Below, piece after piece: positions 47,401-58,400 of a stretch of DNA of 64,000 bases. The notes under the pieces were generated by a model. The model worked only from the letters and a program-made list of their open reading frames with translations, had not been told where the DNA came from and did no database searches. Position numbers and translations under genes: made by a program. This DNA comes from Elysia chlorotica (lineage: Eukaryota > Mollusca > Gastropoda > Plakobranchidae). The stretch covers positions 235,186 through 299,185 of the forward strand of contig RQTK01000537.1 of NCBI GenBank assembly GCA_003991915.1. Direction: 5' to 3'. Numbering within the stretch: position 1 is the first letter of the stretch; the number at the start of each line of letters is the position of its first letter.

Positions 47401-50355
47401 TACATGTGGTACCGCGGCATCGTCTCGCCCGACCCGTCGAACCCGCGCAACGAGGAGCGTCATCAGGTCACTGTGACCCAGTGACGTCATCAGGTCACCG
47501 TGACCCGGAAGTGACGTCAGAAGTGACGTCGGCAGTCTATTTTAGCCCGACCGGAAGTGACGTCACCTGTCTATTTTTAGCCGATGACGTCATCAGGTCA
47601 CCGAGTGGAAGTGACGTCAGCGTGCCCCGGAAGTGACGTCACCAGTCTATTTTTAGCCGATGACGTCATCAGGTCACCGTGACCCGGAAGTGACACCGGA
47701 AGTGACGTCGGCAGTCTATTTTTAGCCCGACCGGAAGTGACACCGGAAGTGACATCACCGTGACCCAGTGACGTCATCAGGTGCCCCGAGGTCGGCGGAA
47801 GTGACGTCATCACCGGAAGTGACGTCTATTTAAGCAGTGACGTCATCAGGTCACCGAGCGGAAGTGACGTCAGCGTGCCCCGGAAGTGACGTCATCACCG
47901 GAAGTGACGTCACCAGTCTTTTTTAGCCGATCAGGTCACCGAGCGGAAGTGACGTCATCGTGCATCACCGGAAGTGACGTCACCAGTCTATTTTTAGCCG
48001 TGCGGAAGTGACGTCATCAGGTCCCAACCCGAAAGTGACGTCACCGAGGTCGGCGTAACCCGGAAGTGACGCCATCACTGGAAGTGACGTAAAAGAGCAA
48101 CCAGGAAGTAACGTCACCAGTCTATTTTTAGCCGTGCGGAAGTGACGTCATAAGGTCCCAACCCGGAAGTGACGTCACCGAGGTCGGCGTAACCCGGAAG
48201 TGACGTCACCAGTCTATTTTTAGCCGATGACGTCATCAGGTCAGCGTGCCCCGAGGTCGGCGTGACCCGGAAGTGACGTCATCACTGGAAGTGACGTGGC
48301 ACGGAAGTAACGCTACCAGTCTATTTTTAGCCGATGACGTCATCAGATCACCGAGCGGAAGTGACGCCACTGTGCCCCGAGGTCGGCGTGACCCGGAAGT
48401 GACGTCACCAGTCTATTTTTAGCCGATTACGTCATCAGGTCACCGAGCGGAAGTGCCGTCATCAGGTCACCGAGGTCGGCGGAAGTGACGTCATCACCGG
48501 ATGACGTCACTTCCGGGTCACGGAGTCATCCGGTGATGACGTCACTTCCGCTCGTACCGAGGTCGGCGAAACCCGGAAGTGACGTCATCACCGGACGTGA
48601 CGTCACCAGTCTATTTTTAGCCGTGCCCCGGAAGTGACGTCACCGTGCCCCGAGCGGAAGTGACGTCACCGTGCCCCGAGGTCGGCGTGACCCGGAGGTG
48701 ACGTCAGTTTTTGATTCAAACTGTTTTGAAGACACCGAGTCGGCGTAATCCGGAAGTGACGCCATCACCGGAAGTGACGTGGCACGGAAGTAACGCTACC
48801 AGTCTATTTTTAGCCGATGACCACGCCGTGACGTCATCACAGTGACGTCACCGTGCCCCGAGCGGAAGTGACGTCACCGTGCCCCGAGGTCGGCGTGACC
48901 CGGAGGTGACGTCAGTTTTTGATTCAAACTGTTTTGAAGAAAATGAAATTTTTTTTAAAGTTCCGCTTAATAATAAATTTTGTTTTTTCTTATTCTACGA
49001 TCTTGCTTCTTACACTAACGTGTAATTTCCACTATAAAGTTAAGACTTCTAAATTCTTACAGTTTTTTTACTTATATTGTCGTGACCCGGAGGTGACGTC
49101 ATCACCGGAAGTGACGTGGCCCGGAAGTGACGTCACCAAGGTCGGCGTGACCCGGAAGTGCCGTCACCAGTCTATTTTTAGCCAATGACGTCACCGTGCC
49201 CCGAGGTCCCGGAAGTGACGTCATCAGTCTATTTTTAGAGGTCACCGTGGCGACAGGAAGTGAACACAGACGAACACAACGGGTTTAAATTTTTATTTTA
49301 TTTCGAGCCGTATATTTTAGATGGTGAAACATTCCGACAAAAAAACCAACGACGACGACAACCACGACAACGCCGAAACCGACAACGACGACCACCACAA
49401 AAACGACGACAAAAAAACCGACGACGACAACCACCACGACGACAACCACGACGACGCCGAAACCAACGGGTTTAAATTTTTATTTTATTTCGAGCCGTAT
49501 ATTTTAGATGGTGAAACATTCCGACAAAAATGTACTCGATAAATCATCAAAATATGAAACACTGTCACAAAAGGAATCTAATTGCTGTCCAGTTTTAGTC
49601 ACGAAAAAGAAATGTATCAAGGAGCGTAAGTTACATCTATTAAAACAAAAATGGACTGATAAAGTGAAATACCCGTAACATTTTAAAATAAGAGTAGCAT
49701 TTGTGATAATAATATTCTGCCTTTATCACCATCTTGAAGTTTTCCTTGAGCATATCTCGACTTCAACCGGACTTTTTGTGAGATGTTAACACTATACCTC
49801 AAGCTGCCATTATCTTGGGCCTATATTACCACTTTACCTTAAAACACCGTTATCTAAGGCCTATATTACCACTTTATCTTAAAACATCGTTATCAAAGGC
49901 CTATGTCAAAAGTATACCTCAAGACATCGTTGTCCAAAGCCTCAGCCATTATCTGGACGAGCCAGAAGACGCCGGTTATGGAGGAGAGCTTGATGTAGAT
50001 AAACAGGTCAGTTCGGTCACTCTGCTTGGACCTGGAGAAGTCCCGGGACTGCAGCGCCCTCGTGTGGCGAATCTTGCAGGCCGTGATGGTGAAAAACACA
50101 GCATTGGACGCGATGACGGCACAGAGCGGCAGCACAGTCCCCAGTCCTATTGGACATTGAAACAAAACAAAAAAAGCATCTTGGAAAAAAATGTTTAAGT
50201 AAAAGGTTAAGTCAGTGGTTGGTGGAGGATCAGGACAAGCGGTGTTGTTAAATACGTCTGGGTCTCTTTCTCTTTCTCTGTCTATCCCTTTGACACTCCT
50301 ATATTGCTCTCTCTCTCCCTTCCTCCTCCTCTCTCTCGTTCTCTATCAGTCTCTC

Positions 50356-50400
<45 letters not shown>

Positions 50401-53400
50401 ATCTCTCTCACACATACACACACACGCGCGAACTTTCTATTTCCTATCCGTCTTTCTTTCACCTCTCTATTGCGCCAGCATATCTCTCTCACTCTCTTCT
50501 CTCTAATTTGAACTGTGATGCCCATGTAAATGTAGTCTGAAAGGTGCCACCGTTTTCTTTCCTTCTTGTAAATTCTACAGATTGGTGAAAATAAAATTAT
50601 ATAGACATAACGAAAAACCAATCAGATCAGATGGAAACAAGCTTATCGATAAACTAGACTTTCTTCGAGATTCAATGCCAGCAAGAATGCCAGTCCAAGA
50701 GTCGCCCCCTCCTGTAAGGTCTGGCGGCTAGGTATCTTGCAGTCTCCTAGATTCCCCAAGGGATATATGTGTGGCAATTAGGTCTCTTGCAGCATCTCTT
50801 GCTGTCTCCTAGATTCTCAAAGGGGTCTATGGCTGGTGGCTGGCTAAGTCTCTGTCAGTTTACTAGATTCCCAAAGGGGTCTATGGCTGGTGGCTGGCTA
50901 AGTCTCTGTCAGTTTACTAGATTCCCAAAGGGGTCTATGGATGACGGCTGGCTAGGTCTCTTGCAATCTCCTAGATTACCCAAGGGGTCTATGTGTGGCA
51001 ATTAGGTCTCTTGCAGCATCTCCTGCTGTCTCCTGGATTCTCAAAGGGGTCTATGGCTGGTGGCTGGCTAAGTCTCTGTCAGTTTACTAGATTCCCAAAG
51101 GGGTCTATGGATGACGGCTGGCTAAGTCTCTGTCAGTTTACTAGATTCCCAAAGGGGTCTATGGCTGGTGGCTGGCTAAGTCTCTGTCAGTTTACTAGAT
51201 TCCCAAAGGGGTCTATGGATGACGGCTGGCTAAGTCTCTGTCAGTTTACTAGATTCCCAAAGGGGTCTATGGATGGCGGCTGCATAGATCTCTTGCAGTT
51301 TCCTAGATTCTCAAAGGGATATATGTGTGGCAACTAGGTCTCTTGCAGTTTCCTAGATTCTCAAAGGGATATATGTGTGGCAACTAGGTCTCTTGCAGCA
51401 TCTCTTGCAGTCTCCCAGATTCCCCAAGGGGTCTATGTGTGGCAACTAGGTCTCTTGCAGCATCTCTTGCAGTCTCCTAGATTTCCTAAGGGGTCTATGG
51501 ATGGCGGCTAGCTAGGTCTCTTGCAGTCTCCTAGATTCCCCAAAGGGTCTATGGCTGACGGCCTAGGCGAAGCAGAGGACAGCTCTACCAGTCATAACGA
51601 CTTGGGACAGTCCTGCTGATATATAAGTAATATATTTCTGGATTGTACATGGTGGTTCAAAATGCAAAAATATTTTACAGACATTCCCCCAAATTTTACG
51701 GAAATAAACACGTGTTTATTGGTTCTTACCGACCAATTACACTTCGGTGGATCATAAAACTAAAGTCTAACACTCAGACCGACAGGTACGACACCAAAAC
51801 TTGTCTCCGCTGAAAACTTTATTGTGACACCAAACCAGGCTGTGGCGGCGAAATTCAACAAAGATTCATGGGATAGAGTCGTGAATCTCCAGAATAGAGG
51901 CCCAACGCTCCACCACTTAAGTCAACTTTACCCTCCCCCTCCTTACCCACGAGTAGCGGTGTGTCGAGGTAGCACGCGTCCCGCCCGTAGCCAGTCCTAC
52001 TCCCGCCCGACGCGCCAAGGGAGGCTACTGTGACAGCACACACGACGCCCACCGGGAGGGTAAGAGACAGCGCCACCGTGCGGACCAGCCGAGAGTCGAG
52101 CCAGCTGCAGCAGCCACGCCTGTGGGTCCTGATGTGATGTCCGCCAGTCGTCAGCGAGAACACCCGGTACATGTGCAGGCAGCAGAGCCAGCTCCAGGCA
52201 AACAGCCACAGCCACAGGAAGTGCGTCACCAGGCCTAGCGCGGTGCACACTGGGCCTGGCCCAGATCTGAGGAGGAGGGGGAGTTAAACTTGTTCATATG
52301 TCGGAGAGGAGTTGAGTTGAGTTGAGTTGAGTTGAGTTGGTTTAACGTCCAACATCAGCACTATATAGGATATATTGTGGATGGGCCCCAAGATTAGCGT
52401 GTGACAATTTTATGTGCTGCCACACACGAGGCAGGGCGGGGATGTCATGACTCCTGCCTCAGCCGGTCACATTATACTGACACCGACCGAACCAGTAGGG
52501 AGCGCAATCGCCAGGGTTCGAACCCGCACCTTTTGCGTCGGAAGCCGGTGTTCTACCCCAGAAAGACCACACCCCCCGTATGTCGGAGGGAAAAAATCAC
52601 ATCAGAAAGCGTTTTTTAAAGGATTGTTTGAGTTAGCCATTTTAAATAATACAGGTAAAATTAGCCTTTTCCCACCACGATGCACACATGTTGTGCGGGT
52701 TGATATGATCTTGTGCTAGCACATTTTTTGTATTGATATGCACCGATTCCATTTCAAAATAATGGAATATAAAAACTTTAAACTTTTCAACTTTTTGAAA
52801 ACTCCCCAAAGCAGTGCGCACACAAGAAATGGGCCTAAAATCGTGCGATGTGAAAAGTTTAGAAGAGCCAAGTCACCGGGAGGTATAAAATCTTATCTTT
52901 GAAAAGAAACACTCGCTTTAACAGTTTGAACGCAACAAAATGCAATCATATAAAAAAATCATGTTCACTTTGAACCATGGCATTATACCTATACCAACCC
53001 CTGTGATGGAAGTACAACAGAGACATAACTCTGCACTAAGGGTAGTTTTACCATTGAAAACTGCCCCATTGCTCATGATATAGTATAAACACCATGAATA
53101 CGCATATTGTACTTATAACACTAGATCTAATAACTTCTACTCACACGTGAGAGCTGGCTACCAAGAACGCCTGCGCCATTAGCATACTCGCACACAGGAA
53201 CGTGTTGTTAAGGCCAGCCTCGTTACGCAGAGCCCTGAAGCTCAAGTAGGTCAGCAGAGTCAGAGCGAGGCACACCATGGACACGCCCACACACACCAGC
53301 GTGAGGGCGTATTGAGCTTTCTCTACCGCGCTAAACCCGGACTGGTCGCGCGTCTTGGCGATAAACTCTCGCAGACGGTCCTTCTCAAACCTCCTGAGCT

Positions 53401-54052
53401 TTGAGTCCAAGCTCTCCCGGCATACCCGGAGAATTCCCGCCCTATCCACGGACATGGACGATAACTCGGTCCATTCTGTGAAAACTAGAGTTATCTTCCC
53501 TAGATTCAGAGATAATTTTATCACAGGGATAAAGCTCGTCGTTCTATCCGTCTTCTCAATTTCATAATCGGAAGAGTTAAACTGGACGCATTCGCAGCTG
53601 AGATTCTGTCCAGCGTTTATGAAATGGTCCCTGGCTGTGAAGCTGCTTGGCCATATCGCGGCATAATCAGATCCTTCGGACTTGTGACATCTTACGCCGG
53701 GGTCTGAACAAAAAGAGCTAGAGTTGGTTTCTCCCAGTACCACGAGCGGAGTGTAGCCAATATGAGGATACCCGGACAGATGGTCGACAAACGTAGCCAA
53801 CTTCATCTCGAAACGGTCGCGGGAAATTTCCCTGCTGGCCACCACCAGCACCTGGAGACAGAGGGTCACGTGATGGGCAGTCAGGCCGCCGGCTTCTTTG
53901 GCTTGACGTGCAGCCGATATGGCGGTCACAGTTATTTCGAAACCGTCTAGCGTTCCGTTGAGGTGTGATGCGACCTAGAAAAAGATTAATATTGGCGGCT
54001 TGATGAATATTTACATTCACTAAGTATGAACTAAGAGTGAGAGATAGAGAAA

Positions 54053-54136
<84 letters not shown>

Positions 54137-55373
54137 GGGGGGAGGAGGGATGGGGAGAGAGATAATTAATTTTTAAGCAATGATATCCTGGTAATAAGTT
54201 GACTTAAAATGAAATTGCCTTTTCAAACCATTTTCTTGTAACTCATTCTCTAAGATCACTTAGCAGCTGAGAAGAAGAATGATGGCGCAACCAAAAGTCA
54301 ACGCTGCTTAAGTCGACCTTCAAGGGACGTGCCTGGAAATATCGACTGATGGGAAATTCGAGTTATCACCCATCTTCTATTAAACTACACTAAGAATCTA
54401 TGAATGAGATCACGATAAAAGTTCTGAGTAAAACTGAGTTAACTCAATTCTATTGGCCAACAAGAATTGAACCGTCAATATATTAAATACAATGGTTAAA
54501 AAATCGGCAATTTTGCATGACTTGTAAGTTCAAATCCATATTTCCAAACATCAGTCTACTGAATGGAATCGAACTTCTTTTCATATACATATAGTTTGTT
54601 TATTTCTTAGCAATCGTAGGAGTTTCAAAAGGATATGCCAATAATTCTAAAATACATGGTTGTTTTACAAGTGGTATGAAGAATTTAGCAAGCGCTGTCA
54701 TGGGTGTGTGGAGGCAAGCTAGCCCGTGGGTAATAAGTCAAGATGCATCTAGTTTCTGTTTTGCGCTACAGTTAAGACCCTGGTTCACCATTGCTAAGGT
54801 ACTGGTTTCGATCCCCGTTTAGTTTAAACATGTTTAGTTACCCCTTGTCAACCCAGAACAGAATAGATTGGCTGAAGTTCTTAGATCACGGCGAAAGTAA
54901 AGTGCATCAACAAAAGTCATTGACCCTCACCGAAAAAATGTCGTTTGCGAAGGAAAAAACCAGGGTCTTGACTCTCTAAAAAGGATGGGACAAACTTAAA
55001 ACAAAATTGATATGTAATTGTTTATGAGTCACCTTGTCCTCGAAGTGCCTATATGCCTCTGCCGATAATTGGTTCAAGGACTGGGAGGTTATGTTGGTTT
55101 CCAAGTCTTTCCTGGAACGTTCGAACCACAGGCTGAACCGATAGCTCAGGCCGCGAATCTGGACCAGGGCCGTCACACACGTCCCGTTCTGGGACAGTTT
55201 CCCTGGGCTGCAGTGAAGCTTGAGACATTGGCCCTGAGGTAGACCAGAGATTCTAGATTACAGAGAGGCTAAACTCTCGTTGCAAACCCGCACCAATAAT
55301 AAATTATTTGTTCTTTGGTCGGAAGAAGAGATCCTCTCTTCTAATCTCTTCTAACAATAATAATAATAATAAT

Positions 55374-55418
<45 letters not shown>

Positions 55419-58400
55419 NNNNNNNNNNNNNNNNNNNNNNNNNNNNNNNNNNNNNNNNNNNNNNNNNNNNNNNNNNNNNNNNNNNNNNNNNNNNNNNNNN
55501 NNNNNNNNNNNNNNNNNNNNNNNNNNNNNNNNNNNNNNNNNNNNNNNNNNNNNNNNNNNNNNNNNNNNNNNNNNNNNNNNNNNNNNNNNNNNNNNNNNNN
55601 NNNNNNNNNNNNNNNNNNNNNNNNNNNNNNNNNNNNNNNNNNNNNNNNNNNNNNNNNNNNNNNNNNNNNNNNNNNNNNNNNNNNNNNNNNNNNNNNNNNN
55701 NNNNNNNNNNNNNNNNNNNNNNNNNNNNNNNNNNNNNNNNNNNNNNNNNNNNNNNNNNNNNNNNNNNNNNNNNNNNNNNNNNNNNNNNNNNNNNNNNNNN
55801 NNNNNNNNNNNNNNNNNNNNNNNNNNNNNNNNNNNNNNNNNNNNNNNNNNNNNNNNNNNNNNNNNNNNNNNNNNNNNNNNNNNNNNNNNNNNNNNNNNNN
55901 NNNNNNNNNNNNNNNNNNNNNNNNNNNNNNNNNNNNNNNNNNNNNNNNNNNNNNNNNNNNNNNNNNNNNNNNNNNNNNNNNNNNNNNNNNNNNNNNNNNN
56001 NNNNNNNNNNNNNNNNNGTAATGACCACTGTCCGATGCATCGCACTTAAGAGTAGGACCGCTCAATGTATGCGTTGTCCCCATTGTGTGATTTCCTCCTG
56101 GCATACTATTATTCTCATCGCTTGGGCAGCATATCCCATATATTTCACATGTTGGCATCTGGCACATGCAGTCAAAACACTGAACATCGGAGCACGCAGG
56201 TTCACTGAGACTTTGAACGGTCTCGCCACGGCAAGTATTGCCACAAAACCGTCTCTGGTACTCATCAGTGGCTGGCACTGCGCTTGAGCAAAGAATGAAA
56301 CTCACCAAGAAAACCGTTGAAAATCTTGAGGATGATAAACTACACATGTTGCAAGGTTTCTAGATTTTTCTAAAAGCCATTCAGAGGCACTGCTATTCAA
56401 CGTTTGTCGAGTGTCTGTTGGCTCTAAGAGCTACGAAATTAATTTGATTTGACACATTGAGAAAACAAACTGTCCCTTTGTTTCGTGATTAAGTGCAAAA
56501 GCAAACTGATTCTTTTAATTTCGTCTTGGACTGAGAGTTTCTAGGCAAATTTCTTGTACATTTAACAAGGATATGTCCTTATCGCGCAGGCCGTACGAAT
56601 GTTATCTATTACGTTAAAATTTTCTAAACTTAATCTTCTTGTAAAACAAGTTGTCTGCCCACGAGAAGCCCGTAGATTAAGCCCATCGCACGATACAAGC
56701 GTTCTTGTAGAGAGGAGTTGATTTACTTCCTGGAATAAAATGTCACGTCAAACTTAAGAAAAATTAAATAACCTAAAAAATAACACTTTGTTAGGTTAAA
56801 ATTGATATAAAAGAAATATTGTTTACAAAGAAATCCTGTAAATATCCTAGCGTGAGTTATCAAGACTATTGATATGCCCTTTTAAGTGGTGCACCCATTT
56901 GTATCACATTTAAGTTGTTTAGCTTTTTTGGCTATAAACTTCTATCTCTACAAATATGTTTTACCATTTTAGTTGCGCACAGTGTCCCAAAACCCAAACT
57001 TTATCTCTGTTAGTATAACTTTTTAAACATATTTTATTTCAGTACATTATATTTCCCAAAACCTGAGCGAAGCCGAGCATCCCAGCTAGTTTATTATAAA
57101 ATATGTGTAGTGTTGAAAAACAGTGTTGAAGAATGTCCATGTTCAAGAAGAACTCTATCAAATAAGAATAAATTCACTACAGCCCGATCATAAATGAGTT
57201 CATAACTCAATTGAGAAACATGATTTTGTCGAAAAAAAAAAAAAAAACGACTCAACAAAAACAAAACAAAAAACAAAACAAAAAACATAGAACAAAACAG
57301 TGGAAATATGAGTTTTTCATCGACCTTGTTTTCTCACCAAGTTGCATATGGCGCAGAATATGTTCCCATACACTCTTTGGGGTGAACGTTGTTTTTTAAA
57401 GTACAAACCGAAGCTCCGCCTCTGCATCTGAAGACACGCCCTCTCCACGTTATCATCATGTTGTCGCCACGCCCCTGTCTGGTTGCAGCTTGATATAACT
57501 TCGTTGCTATCGCAACATTGACACAATATAATAGGTATAATACTGTTAATGGTACGGTCAAATGTATTTATGTATACATTGCTTTATTGTTTTGAAGGGT
57601 GACCTTCACAGATAATATAATTACCTTTTTACTGGCCTTTTACAATACGGATGCATTTTAATTATATCACGATATATTACGATATACATCTTAATTTTTA
57701 AATAGTTAATTTTAGCACTTTCCAAACATTACAAGTATTGATAGATAAAGCTAAAGTGGTCATCTTTTTCTTGTACTGTACCTAATAAATCTTAATGTCG
57801 CCTTAGAGCTTAGTGCAGTGAACTGTTAACAACTGGGAGGCGCAAATCCGAAATATTGTTTAAGTTTGGTGCAGCTCTGAGGAAACTTCTGTACTGTTTT
57901 GAAGCCTAAAGTTTTGGCCTTTGTATTTTCCCGGAGCCCCACCGTGTCTAACAATACACGCCTTGCGATTCAAAAGATCATTAAGAATGACGTAACCAAG
58001 CCCCTAAGACATACGGTTTTCTGATCGTTCATTGGCTCCGTCACTCGTCGTTTTGATATGGCCCTTTTAACAGAATAACTCTTTAAGTCTCTAACATTTT
58101 GTCCACGTACCTGAACCAGCGCGGCGTGCAAGGGACCAAGTGCTTGACCAGCGGCTCTTGCCGAACATGGCACGCAGAGTCTGGCCTCAGACTAAGGGTC
58201 AGCAGCTGGTCGAAGCTTGTGGCTCCGTACACGTAGAGAAAGTGGACACAGGTCACACTCACGTTCCACTGAACCGGCTGGGTCACAGAGCAGAAAACGA
58301 TAAGTTATATAAGAATATATTATCTGTATAATAACAAAGGTGTGATTTCACAAAAAAAATGTATTCCTCTTAGAAAACATCAAATGCGTTCAACAGCAGA

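Larger units (their letters stand above)
38461..49543. mobile_element. Virus-like fossil with B-family DNA polymerase, in the last receptor intron
   Basis: GC-rich DNA stands out sharply from the AT-rich flanks. Parts: Thr/Pro repeat and unknown ORF block (38.46-39.28, again 39.98-40.69), membrane glycoprotein (40.72-41.04), regulatory-site array (41.16-43.14), glycoprotein again in mirror orientation (43.35-43.66), unknown ORFs (43.69-45.02), polymerase part (45.0-47.46), second array (47.46-49.26), and a last Thr/Pro fragment (49.34-49.46). Large dsDNA virus features are the polymerase, compact convergent genes and inverted repeats. I see no capsid, integrase, transposase or protease gene. 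It is broken, with perhaps half a dozen breaks and clear rearrangement. The near-identical copies suggest recent entry or recent duplication. A Malacoherpesviridae-like source is the best guess, not proven. Confidence 0.75.

Noticed and set aside
38461-49543. Polinton or Teratorn-like integrating element
   Set aside because: No integrase, transposase, capsid, ATPase or protease is visible, and the polymerase exonuclease motifs do not look protein-primed. It cannot be fully excluded because the element is incomplete.
50745-51560. CRISPR array
   Set aside because: The period is continuous with no unique spacers, and the sequence lies in an intron of an animal gene.
55308-56347. Open frames of 229 to 324 codons spanning the gap
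   Set aside because: Most of their length is N bases and AAT repeat; only the receptor exon-1 copy at 56018-56347 is real.
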